A stretch of DNA of 9,832 bases from assembly GCA_002423325.1 (NCBI GenBank), contig DIVQ01000075.1, forward strand, positions 1 to 9,832. Direction: 5' to 3'. The notes beneath the pieces are model-generated. The model was not told the DNA's origin, searched no databases, and saw nothing but the letters and a program-made list of their open reading frames with translations. Positions 1 to 6,113 of the stretch are shown piece by piece. The translations under genes were made by a program, and so were the position numbers. Origin of the DNA: Anaerolineales bacterium UBA6128. Its GTDB lineage: Bacteria > Chloroflexota > Anaerolineae > UBA1429. Positions within the stretch are counted from its first letter, which is position 1. The number at the start of each line of letters is the position of its first letter.

Positions 1-15
1 AGCGAGAAAGGCGCG

Positions 16-744
16 ATGCCGACCAGCGAGGCGCAGGTGTTGCGCTGTGAACGCAAGTTCGAGGTGATTAGCGCGTGGGCCCATGGCGTGCAGCGCCAAT
101 GGCTCGAGCAGCAGGTGCGCTGCCACCCGGCGATGTTTCGGCCGACCTATCCCCCGCGCTACGTGAACAACCTGTACCTGGACAGTGCGGGGTTGGCGGC
201 CTACGAGGCATCGGTCGACGGCGCTTCCGAGCGCAGCAAGACGCGCGTGCGCTGGTACCACGCGGTCTATGGGCTTATCGAGCGGCCCCAACTCGAATTC
301 AAGGCCAAGGTGGGCGTGGTCAGCCGCAAGCGCGTCTATACGCTCGCGCCATGGGATCTCCAGCCGGGCTTTGCTGCGGCCGAGGTGCACGCGCTGCTGC
401 GGCGTTCGGCACTGGCGCCCGATGTGCTGGCGCAGGTGGCGGGACTGCAGATCGCGCTCTACAACCGCTATCATCGCTCCTATTGGGAGACCCCGGACGG
501 GGGCTTTCGTCTGACGATCGACACGCACCTGACCGGATGTCGGGTCAACCGGCTGCACAATCGGTTGCGTGCGGCCTTTGAGGAGCAGGGCGTGGCCGTG
601 CTCGAGCTCAAGTATGACACGCAGTACGACGACGAGGCACACGCCATCGCCGACGCCCTGCAGTTTCGCCTGACGCGCCACTCCAAGTACGTCGAGGGCG
701 TGGCGCGGGCCTACGGCGTGCCACACGGGGGCATGCCCCTATAG
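16..744 (+). CDS. VTC-domain polyphosphate polymerase-like protein
   Basis: The 242-residue protein has the tunnel-fold (TTM) pattern of the VTC domain, which in yeast Vtc4 makes polyphosphate from ATP inside a basic beta-barrel. Visible strand motifs are ERKFE (residues 12-16), YVNNLYLDS (49-57), KTRVRWY (75-81), LEFKAK (93-98), YNRYHRSYW (149-157), RLTID (165-169), VLELKYD (195-201) and SKYVEG (223-228). They supply the expected line of Arg and Lys in the tunnel and acidic residues for the metal (E94, E197). There is no membrane segment or signal peptide, so it is probably soluble. The frame is open to the window edge, so a start further left cannot be excluded; the ATG at 16 has only a weak upstream GAAAGG. 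Its stop overlaps the ribosome binding site of the next gene. Bacterial VTC proteins often sit beside CotH-like or DUF4956 genes; neither is in the window. Family is solid; polymerase activity is inferred. Confidence 0.85.
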   Translation: MPTSEAQVLRCERKFEVISAWAHGVQRQWLEQQVRCHPAMFRPTYPPRYVNNLYLDSAGLAAYEASVDGASERSKTRVRWYHAVYGLIERPQLEFKAKVGVVSRKRVYTLAPWDLQPGFAAAEVHALLRRSALAPDVLAQVAGLQIALYNRYHRSYWETPDGGFRLTIDTHLTGCRVNRLHNRLRAAFEEQGVAVLELKYDTQYDDEAHAIADALQFRLTRHSKYVEGVARAYGVPHGGMPL

Positions 745-752
745 GAGGCAAG

Positions 753-1979
753 ATGCCGGCAAGGGTCATCGCGCGTACGGTCTTTGCGGCAGCGCCGCGC
801 AGCAGAGTGGCAGTGTACGCCGCCAGCTACTATACCGCGCTGCAGGGCGTCGACCTGCTCAGCATCCACAGCTATGAGAGCCGCAGCGACACAGCCGACG
901 TGTCTTACCTGCGGCGATCCGGCGACAACGGCCGCACCTGGAGCGCGCCGCTGGAGGTGCTGACACAGTTCGAGGATCCCGGGGGCAAGGGGCGGCGCTA
1001 TCACGCCGGCGGCTATGTGGACCCGCTGACGGGGCGCTATGTGACGGTCTGGAACGAGGGCGTTCTGCCGACTGACGACCCGCTGGAGGGAATGCGGCGC
1101 TGGAGGTTGCACTATTCGGTCTCGGAAGACGGCGGCCTGAGCGAGGTCGTGCGCGCGCCCGTTGTGCACGAGGGCGCCGAGTACGATGCGCAACATCCCC
1201 TGCCGGGCGTGTGGGTGGGCAAGAACTGCGCGATGATGGGCGACCTGGGCGAGCGCCCGCTGACGCGCTCGGATGGCGCCATCCTGGTTCCGGTGCAGTC
1301 CACGCCGCTGGGCCCCGACGGCGACTATTATAACCCGGGGGGCGGTTACACCTACACCGACTGCCTGGTGCTGATCGGGCGCTGGACGGCCGACAAGCGC
1401 CTCATCTGGACAGCCTCGGAGCGCGTAGTGGGCGATCCGCAGCGCAGCACCCGCGGACTGATCGAGCCGACGCTGGCGGAACTGGCCGACGGCACGCTGC
1501 TGATGGTGATGCGTGGCAGCAACGACCGACGGCCCGATCTGCCGGGGTTCAAGTGGGTCGCGCGTTCGCGCGACGGCGGCCACAGTTGGACGCCGCCAAT
1601 TCCCTGGACCTACACCGACGGCGCGCCCTTCTACTCGCCCAGTTCGTGCTCGCAACTCGTGCCGTGGAAGGACGGCCGGCTGTTCTGGCTGGGCAACCTG
1701 ACGCCGGAGAACCCGCGCGGCAACAGCCCGCGCTATCCGATGGTGCTGGGCGAGGTCGACCGGGGCAGCGGCCTGCTGATCCGCGATCGCGTCAGCACGA
1801 TTGACGACCGCCAGCCGGGTGAGCCGGAGAACCTGATGCTCTCCAACTTTTACGCGCGTGAAGACCGCGAGACGGGCGATCTGCTGCTGCATATGGCGCG
1901 CCCCACCGCGGCAGGGCTGCTGGAGCCCGCCGGCGGCATCCGCACGATGGACGCCCTGCTGTACCGCATCGCGCTCTAG
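753..1979 (+). CDS. Sialidase-superfamily (BNR/Asp-box) protein
   Basis: A 408-residue protein expected to fold as a six-bladed beta-propeller, as in exo-sialidases and related glycoside hydrolases. It shows a perfect Asp-box S-x-D-x-G-x-T-W at residues 56-63, a second at 272-279 (SRDGGHSW), and a degenerate one near 122-130 that lacks the Trp. The segment RGLIEPTLAELADGTLLM (235-252), with Glu239, is the typical sialidase 'EPT' strand. I see no signal peptide and no Y/FRIP motif near the N-terminus, so it is probably cytoplasmic and may act on something other than sialic acid. AGGAGG (743-748) overlaps the stop codon of the preceding VTC gene and lies 4 nt before the ATG, so the start is firm and translation is probably coupled. 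Fold assignment is confident; substrate is unknown. Confidence 0.82.
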   Translation: MPARVIARTVFAAAPRSRVAVYAASYYTALQGVDLLSIHSYESRSDTADVSYLRRSGDNGRTWSAPLEVLTQFEDPGGKGRRYHAGGYVDPLTGRYVTVWNEGVLPTDDPLEGMRRWRLHYSVSEDGGLSEVVRAPVVHEGAEYDAQHPLPGVWVGKNCAMMGDLGERPLTRSDGAILVPVQSTPLGPDGDYYNPGGGYTYTDCLVLIGRWTADKRLIWTASERVVGDPQRSTRGLIEPTLAELADGTLLMVMRGSNDRRPDLPGFKWVARSRDGGHSWTPPIPWTYTDGAPFYSPSSCSQLVPWKDGRLFWLGNLTPENPRGNSPRYPMVLGEVDRGSGLLIRDRVSTIDDRQPGEPENLMLSNFYAREDRETGDLLLHMARPTAAGLLEPAGGIRTMDALLYRIAL

Positions 1980-1981
1980 CT

Positions 1982-1993
1982 CGCGGCGCCGCG
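1982..1993. repeat. 12-bp perfect GC palindrome in the intergenic gap
   Basis: CGCGGCGCCGCG is a perfect dyad just after the stop of the sialidase-like gene and before the acyltransferase gene. It has no loop and no T-run, so it is not a convincing terminator. It may be chance in GC-rich DNA. Confidence 0.3.
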
Positions 1994-2021
1994 CAGCCAA
2001 CACTCTGACCGGAAGGACACT

Positions 2022-3206
2022 ATGGCCGAACGTCGACCACAGCGTATCGTCGAGATCGACCACTTGCGGGCGATCGCCATCGTCACGGTGCTGTTCGTGC
2101 ATGTCTCATCGGGCTTTGTGAGCCGGGGCACGCCGGGTCTGGGCGTGCTGTACGCCGACATGTTCATGGACACGCTGGCGCACTATGCCATCCCGCTCTT
2201 CACCCTGGTGTCGGGTTTTTCGCTGGCGCTCGGCTACTATGCACCATTGGACCTGCGCACGTTCTACCGGCGACGCGCGGCCCGCACGCTGCCGCCGTTC
2301 CTCGTCTTTTCGGTGCTCTATTCGGTGGGGCGGTTGTGGCGCGGCGACGTGAGTCTGCAGCGCGCCATCCTGGACCTGTTCACCGGGCGCGCCGAGTACC
2401 ATCTCTACTTTTTCGTGGTCATTATCCCGCTGTACCTGATATACCCACTGCTGGTACGCCTTCACCAGCGCACGAAGGGCCGCACCCAGCGTGTGCTGGC
2501 TGGTCTGGCGCTTCTGCAGATTGTCTGGTGGGCGCTTTCGTTAGTGGTAGGTAACCTCGACACGCTGACGGTGGCGGGCTATACGCTGAGCGGCGGCATG
2601 CTCGGGCTCGTGCAGTTCTTTGTAAAGCGCGCTTTTGTGATGTACCTGTTCTACTTTTACCTGGGCATCTGCTGCGCGCGCGACTGGGAGACGCTGAAAC
2701 CGCGCCTGCTGGCGTGGCGCAAGGCCTGGTGGCGACCGGCCCTGCTCGGGATCGTCATCGTGGCGTTGATCAGCTACCTGTTTGCGGTGCGCTTTGACTT
2801 TGTCCGGCTGCCGCAATTGCTGGCCTTTGCGCTGCAGTCGGTGGCCGAGCTGCTCATCTACACCAGTGCCATCTATTTGCTATTCCTGCTGGCGAACCTG
2901 TTGACGAGCAAGGCGTCGTTCTGGAGCGCGCTGAGCCTGCAGATCAGTCGGCTCTCGATGGGCATCTATTTGGTGCACGTGGCCGTACAGCGCGGGGTGG
3001 ACTGGGTTCTGGGGGCGCTCAATCTGATCCCGGCCACACTGGTGGCCTACCGCTACGCGTTGCCCATCACGCTGGGGGTGACGATGCTGGTTGTGCACGC
3101 GCTCAGCTATCTACCCTGGGCGCCAACCTGGCTGGGGGTGACGCCGGCGCGGCTGAGCTTGAAAGCGCGCACTTGCGACGAGGCGGGAGGGGAGGGGCGT
3201 GTCTGA
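2022..3206 (+). CDS. Membrane acyltransferase, family 3 (OafA/YrhL type)
   Basis: A 394-residue polytopic membrane protein with about ten hydrophobic segments between residues 15 and 365. The N-terminal segment EIDHLRAIAIVTVLFVHV carries the family motif R-x10-H (R16 and H27), whose His is the putative catalytic residue. An R-x-x-R motif (R85, R88) follows in a basic loop at 83-88. YHLYFFVVIIPLYLIYPLL (126-144) is the characteristic mid-protein helix, and SMGIYLVHV (312-320) the characteristic late one. Members transfer acetyl or other acyl groups to sugars of exported polysaccharides, glycolipids or antibiotics at the membrane. GGAAGG (2011-2016) precedes the ATG. The tail after about residue 376 is hydrophilic, with no SGNH domain attached. 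The gene overlaps the next one by 8 bp, suggesting co-translation. The acceptor is unknown; a cell-surface glycan is the natural guess. Confidence 0.88.
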   Translation: MAERRPQRIVEIDHLRAIAIVTVLFVHVSSGFVSRGTPGLGVLYADMFMDTLAHYAIPLFTLVSGFSLALGYYAPLDLRTFYRRRAARTLPPFLVFSVLYSVGRLWRGDVSLQRAILDLFTGRAEYHLYFFVVIIPLYLIYPLLVRLHQRTKGRTQRVLAGLALLQIVWWALSLVVGNLDTLTVAGYTLSGGMLGLVQFFVKRAFVMYLFYFYLGICCARDWETLKPRLLAWRKAWWRPALLGIVIVALISYLFAVRFDFVRLPQLLAFALQSVAELLIYTSAIYLLFLLANLLTSKASFWSALSLQISRLSMGIYLVHVAVQRGVDWVLGALNLIPATLVAYRYALPITLGVTMLVVHALSYLPWAPTWLGVTPARLSLKARTCDEAGGEGRV

Positions 3207-4326
3207 ACTGGGCGCGACCGCGCAATTGGCGCTCAGGACGCTGCGTCTGGAGCCCACGGTGGGCATCCCGTCCTGGATGTTGCACATCATGGAGCATGCC
3301 CATCTGGAACGGCTGGCCGGCGTCGCGCCCGGCGACTATACGCGGGCTCCCGTGAGGGTCTACCTTGCGGCACAGCGCGCCATTGGCACCTGCCTGCTCG
3401 ACCAGTACATCCCCGATAACCCGCTCACCATGGGCGTTGGCGGCTATGAGGGCCCTCGGGGGGCGACCACCGGCGCCGAGCAGATCGTCTGCGACGGCCT
3501 ACTGATCGATTCGCCCGAGGCCGTCGTCGAACACCTCGAGCGTTTTGCGTTCCCGCGCCTGCGCGCAGAGATCGCCGCCTTTGACCACGATCGCCGCGTG
3601 CGAGACATCCTCGATCAGGAGGCGGCGCTGCAGGCTATCCTGGCCCCCGAGATGCTCAAGTCAGGCTATGGCGTTGTGCGGTTCCCGTGCCTGGGCTACG
3701 GCAGCTACGGCTATGCCGCCTACTTTATGGCGTATGCCTGCTATCCCGAGGTGATCGAGCGTCACTTTGCGCTGCAGGCTGACCTGGCGCTGCTGAACAA
3801 CCGCGCTGCGGCGCAGGCCTATGTCGAGGGCAATCTTCCGCCGCTTTACCGCCTGGACCACGACATGGCCGACTCGCGCGGCACGCTGGTGCGCGTCGAG
3901 TCGCTCGACCGCCTGTGGTTCCCGCACTTGGCGCGTTGCCTGGAGCCGCTGCTGCACGCGGGCGTGCGCATGATCTGGCACTGCGACGGCAACCTGATGC
4001 GGATGGTGCCGCGCCTGCTCGAGGTGGGGGTAGCGGGCTTTCAGGGCTTTCAGTACGAGGACGGCATGGACTATGCGCGCATCTGCCGGATGCGCACCCG
4101 CGACGGCGACCCGCTGGTGATCGTCGCAGGGTCCAGCGTGACGCGCACGCTGCCCTACGGCAGCCCGGCTGACGTCAAGCGCGAGCTCAACTGGTTGGTG
4201 GCCAACGGGCCGCCGGTGGGGCTGCTGCTGGGCGGCTCCAGCTCGATCGCGCCCGGGGTGCCCTGGCAGAACCTCGCCACGCTGGTCGAGGGGCTGCGCT
4301 ATTACCGCGAGCACGGACGGGGTTAG
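3199..4326 (+). CDS. URO-D superfamily protein (uroporphyrinogen decarboxylase-like)
   Basis: A 375-residue TIM-barrel protein of the superfamily that includes HemE and the corrinoid methyltransferases MtaA, MtbA and CmuA. The second half is diagnostic: PHLARCLEPLLHAGVRMIW (242-260), then HCDGN (261-265), then GFQGFQYEDGMD (280-291), ending with GLLLGGSSSIAPGVPWQNL (341-359), the counterpart of the HemE 'SHN..P..P..N' region. The N-terminus lacks the PVWxMRQAGR-type substrate loop of true HemE, so it is unlikely to act in heme synthesis. Methyltransferases bind zinc through H-x-C plus a distant Cys; here the site reads H261-C262-D263, so that pattern is changed. The GTG start at 3199 is preceded by a purine-rich GGAGGGGAGG (3186-3195) and overlaps the acyltransferase stop. 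Candidate roles are methyl transfer or decarboxylation of an unknown small molecule. Confidence 0.8.
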   Translation: MSELGATAQLALRTLRLEPTVGIPSWMLHIMEHAHLERLAGVAPGDYTRAPVRVYLAAQRAIGTCLLDQYIPDNPLTMGVGGYEGPRGATTGAEQIVCDGLLIDSPEAVVEHLERFAFPRLRAEIAAFDHDRRVRDILDQEAALQAILAPEMLKSGYGVVRFPCLGYGSYGYAAYFMAYACYPEVIERHFALQADLALLNNRAAAQAYVEGNLPPLYRLDHDMADSRGTLVRVESLDRLWFPHLARCLEPLLHAGVRMIWHCDGNLMRMVPRLLEVGVAGFQGFQYEDGMDYARICRMRTRDGDPLVIVAGSSVTRTLPYGSPADVKRELNWLVANGPPVGLLLGGSSSIAPGVPWQNLATLVEGLRYYREHGRG

Positions 4327-4333
4327 CGTGTGC

Positions 4334-4349
4334 AGCATGCAGAGATGCT
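4334..4349. repeat. Short inverted repeat abutting the -35 box
   Basis: AGCAT (4334-4338) and ATGCT (4345-4349) form a 5-bp dyad with a 6-nt centre (GCAGAG). It overlaps the first base of the -35 element of the arabinofuranosidase promoter. The position suits an operator, but the arms are short. Confidence 0.25.
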
Positions 4350-4377
4350 TGACGGCGACCGCGACGCAGGATAGGAT
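4349..4377 (+). promoter_or_regulatory. Sigma70-type promoter for the arabinofuranosidase gene
   Basis: TTGACG (4349-4354, 5 of 6 to consensus) and TAGGAT (4372-4377, 4 of 6) are separated by exactly 17 bp. Transcription would start near 4384, giving a leader of about 24 nt before the ATG at 4408, with GGGGAGG (4394-4400) as ribosome binding site. The expected start region holds the perfect dyad TATC-A-GATA (4384-4392), a possible regulator site. This promoter lies in an 81-bp gap that otherwise follows a compact operon. Confidence 0.6.
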
Positions 4378-4407
4378 GCAGACTATCAGATATGGGGAGG
4401 TTCGAGC

Positions 4408-5889
4408 ATGACGCAGGGCACTATCACCGTCTTGTTGGATGAGCCGATCGGGACGATCAATCCCAATCTGTACGGCCACTTTGCTGAACACCTGGGGAAC
4501 CTGGTGTATGACGGCGTCTGGGTTGGCGAGGGTTCGCCCATCCCGAACGCGGGTGGCATCCGGCTGGATGTGGTGAACGCGCTCAAGCGCATCAAGCCGC
4601 CGGTCGTGCGTTGGCCGGGGGGCTGCTTTGCCGACGACTACCACTGGCAGGACGGCATCGGTCCGCGAGCGGCGCGGCCCAAGCGTGTCAACATCTGGTG
4701 GGGGCAAGTGATCGAGCCGAACCAGTTCGGCACGCACGAGTTCATCCGTTTCTGCCGGCTGATCGGCGCCGAACCCTACCTGTGTGGGAACGTGGGCAGT
4801 GGGTCGCCACGCGAATTGCGCGATTGGGTCGAGTACTGCAACTATGACGGGCCCAGCACACTGGCCGAGCAGCGCGCGGCCAACGGCTCGCCCGAGCCCT
4901 TTGGCGTGCAGTACTGGAGCGTGGGCAACGAGAACTGGGGCTGCGGCGGCAACTTTAGCCCCGAAGACTATGCGGCCGAGTACAAGCGCTTTACCACGTT
5001 CATGCCCGAGTTTGGGGGAACGCCGCTGTTCTACATCGCCTGCGGCCCGGGCGGGAACAATACCGACTGGACGCACCGCTTTTTCGAAAAGCTGGGACGC
5101 CATGGCCGCATCCACGGCTACTCGGCGCACTACTACTGTGGCACCGCGGGCAACGCGCTGGAGTACTCGGATCAGCAGTGGTACCAGCTAATTGCGCGCG
5201 GCCTGGAGATGGAGAAACTGCTCTCGCAGCAACGTGCCATCATGGACGGCTATGACCCCGAGCGCAAGATCGGCCTGGTGATGGACGAGTGGGGCACCTG
5301 GCATCCGCCGGCGGAGGGGCACAACCCCAACTTTTTGTGGCAGCAGAACACGCTGCGCGACGCGCTGGTGGCCGCTTCGACGCTGGACATTTTCAACCGG
5401 CTGGCCGACAAGGTGGTGATGGGCAACATCGCGCAGACGATCAACGTGCTGCAGGCGCTGATTCTGACCGAGGGCGACCGGATGCTGACCACGCCCACCT
5501 ATCATGTCTATGATATGTATCAGGGGCACCAGGGCGGCAGCAGCGTGCGCGCGCGCTTCGAGGCGCCCGAGGTCAGCTACACGGCGGGCGACAAGGCGGC
5601 GAGCCTGTTCGGACTGGGCGGCTCGGCGTCGGTCAAGGAGGGTGTGTTGACGCTGAGCGTGGTCAACCCGCACGTCCGCGAGGCCGTGGAGGCGCGGATC
5701 GTGCTGCGCGGCGGCCAGGCCAAGTCGGCCCGCGCGCAAGTGCTGACGCACGCCGACATCCACGCGCACAACACCTTTGACGCGTCGGCGACCGTGGCCC
5801 CGAGCGCGACGCGCGTGCGCGCCGAAGGCGCAGTCTGGACGCACGTCTTTCCGCCGGCGTCGGTGACGGTGCTGCGGGTGGAGCTGTAG
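4408..5889 (+). CDS. Alpha-L-arabinofuranosidase, glycoside hydrolase family 51
   Basis: A 493-residue GH51 enzyme that removes terminal alpha-L-arabinofuranosyl units from arabinan or arabinoxylan oligosaccharides with retention of configuration. The N-terminal strand INPNLYGHFAEHLG (17-30) and the segment VVRWPGGCFADDYHWQDGIG (66-85) are family signatures. The acid/base is Glu175 in SVGNENWG; the nucleophile is Glu294 in VMDEWGTWH. HYYCG (241-245) and GNIAQTINVLQALI (339-352) are further barrel motifs. The C-terminal part from about residue 380 forms the beta-sandwich. Length and architecture are those of typical intracellular GH51 enzymes, and there is no signal peptide, so it probably works on imported oligosaccharides. 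The start is fixed by GGGGAGG 7 nt upstream. It has its own predicted promoter and is followed at once by a palindromic repeat. Confidence 0.95.
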   Translation: MTQGTITVLLDEPIGTINPNLYGHFAEHLGNLVYDGVWVGEGSPIPNAGGIRLDVVNALKRIKPPVVRWPGGCFADDYHWQDGIGPRAARPKRVNIWWGQVIEPNQFGTHEFIRFCRLIGAEPYLCGNVGSGSPRELRDWVEYCNYDGPSTLAEQRAANGSPEPFGVQYWSVGNENWGCGGNFSPEDYAAEYKRFTTFMPEFGGTPLFYIACGPGGNNTDWTHRFFEKLGRHGRIHGYSAHYYCGTAGNALEYSDQQWYQLIARGLEMEKLLSQQRAIMDGYDPERKIGLVMDEWGTWHPPAEGHNPNFLWQQNTLRDALVAASTLDIFNRLADKVVMGNIAQTINVLQALILTEGDRMLTTPTYHVYDMYQGHQGGSSVRARFEAPEVSYTAGDKAASLFGLGGSASVKEGVLTLSVVNPHVREAVEARIVLRGGQAKSARAQVLTHADIHAHNTFDASATVAPSATRVRAEGAVWTHVFPPASVTVLRVEL

Positions 5890-5893
5890 GGGC

Positions 5894-5938
5894 GGCCCTC
5901 ACCCCCTTCCCCCTCTCCCAGTGGGAGAGGGGCTGGGG
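5894..5938. repeat. Palindromic repeat copy 1
   Basis: Perfect 10-bp stem CCCCTCTCCC (5910-5919) and GGGAGAGGGG (5923-5932) around the triloop AGT. It starts right after the arabinofuranosidase stop codon and could end or slow transcription, but no T-run follows. Confidence 0.75.
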
Positions 5939-5965
5939 ACACGACACGGCCGCCGAGCGCGGGGC

Positions 5966-6011
5966 GGCCCTCACCGCCTTCCCCCTCTCCTGGAGAGAGA
6001 GTGGGGGGGGG
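5966..6011. repeat. Palindromic repeat copy 2, degenerate right arm
   Basis: The left arm matches copy 3 exactly over 25 bp. The right arm is altered: CTCTCC (5985-5990), T, GGAGAG (5992-5997), followed by extra GA repeats and a run of nine G (6003-6011). The perfect 10-bp stem of the other copies is lost. Confidence 0.7.
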
Positions 6012-6036
6012 CGATACAGGTCCGCTGGGGTGGGTT

Positions 6037-6087
6037 GGCCCTCACCGCCTTCCCCCTCTCCCAGCGGGAGAGGGGCCGGGGTGAGGG
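6037..6087. repeat. Palindromic repeat copy 3, longest hairpin
   Basis: The inner stem CCCCTCTCCC (6053-6062) and GGGAGAGGGG (6066-6075) surrounds the triloop AGC. Outer arms CCCTCACC (6039-6046) and GGTGAGGG (6080-6087) extend it to a hairpin of nearly 50 nt, ending 26 nt before the ATG of the radical enzyme. It lies close upstream of the ribosome binding site and could act as a terminator, attenuator or RNA-stability element. Confidence 0.75.
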
Positions 6088-6097
6088 ACCGCGTTCT

Positions 6098-6103
6098 GAG
6101 GAG
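6098..6103 (+). promoter_or_regulatory. Ribosome binding site fixing the radical enzyme start
   Basis: GAGGAG lies 10 nt before the ATG at 6114. An in-frame ATG at 6030 would require translating through repeat copy 3 into a low-complexity Pro/Ser/Arg stretch, so 6114 is preferred. Confidence 0.65.
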
Positions 6104-6113
6104 CAGGAACCGT

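Larger units (their letters stand above)
5889..6087. repeat. Array of three palindromic GC-rich repeats, about 72-bp period
   Basis: The spacer after the arabinofuranosidase gene holds three related copies (about 5894-5938, 5966-6011 and 6037-6087). The shared core begins GGCCCTCACC-CCTTCCCC. Copies 1 and 2 are offset by 72 bp and share the 15-mer GGGGCGGCCCTCACC; copies 2 and 3 are offset by 71 bp and match over 25 bp (5966-5990 with 6037-6061). A 7-bp inverted repeat (GGCCGCC 5948-5954, GGCGGCC 5963-5969) lies between copies 1 and 2. There is no coding signal here. The copies look like a dispersed palindromic (REP-like) intergenic repeat that has duplicated in place. Confidence 0.8.

Noticed and set aside
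1..50. 3' end of an upstream gene overlapping the VTC gene (frame ending TGA at 48-50)
   Set aside because: Only 15 codons are visible and they match nothing; the sequence cannot support a gene call.
711..2102. Long minus-strand open frame (463 codons) opposite the sialidase-like gene
   Set aside because: It is the antisense shadow of a GC-rich gene; the translation is rich in Arg, Gln, His and Ala with no recognisable motif, while the plus strand encodes a clear protein.
3661..5130. Long minus-strand open frame (489 codons) spanning the URO-D-like and GH51 genes
   Set aside because: It crosses two well-supported plus-strand genes and their promoter gap, and its translation resembles no family; codon-phase shadow.
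5889..6087. Possible CRISPR array
   Set aside because: There are only three imperfect copies, each an extended palindrome with unequal matching length, no cas genes, and spacers resembling repeat debris.
6030..6113. N-terminal extension of the radical enzyme from an in-frame ATG at 6030
   Set aside because: The extra 28 residues merely translate repeat copy 3 into low-complexity sequence; the ATG at 6114 has a ribosome binding site and begins family-like sequence.
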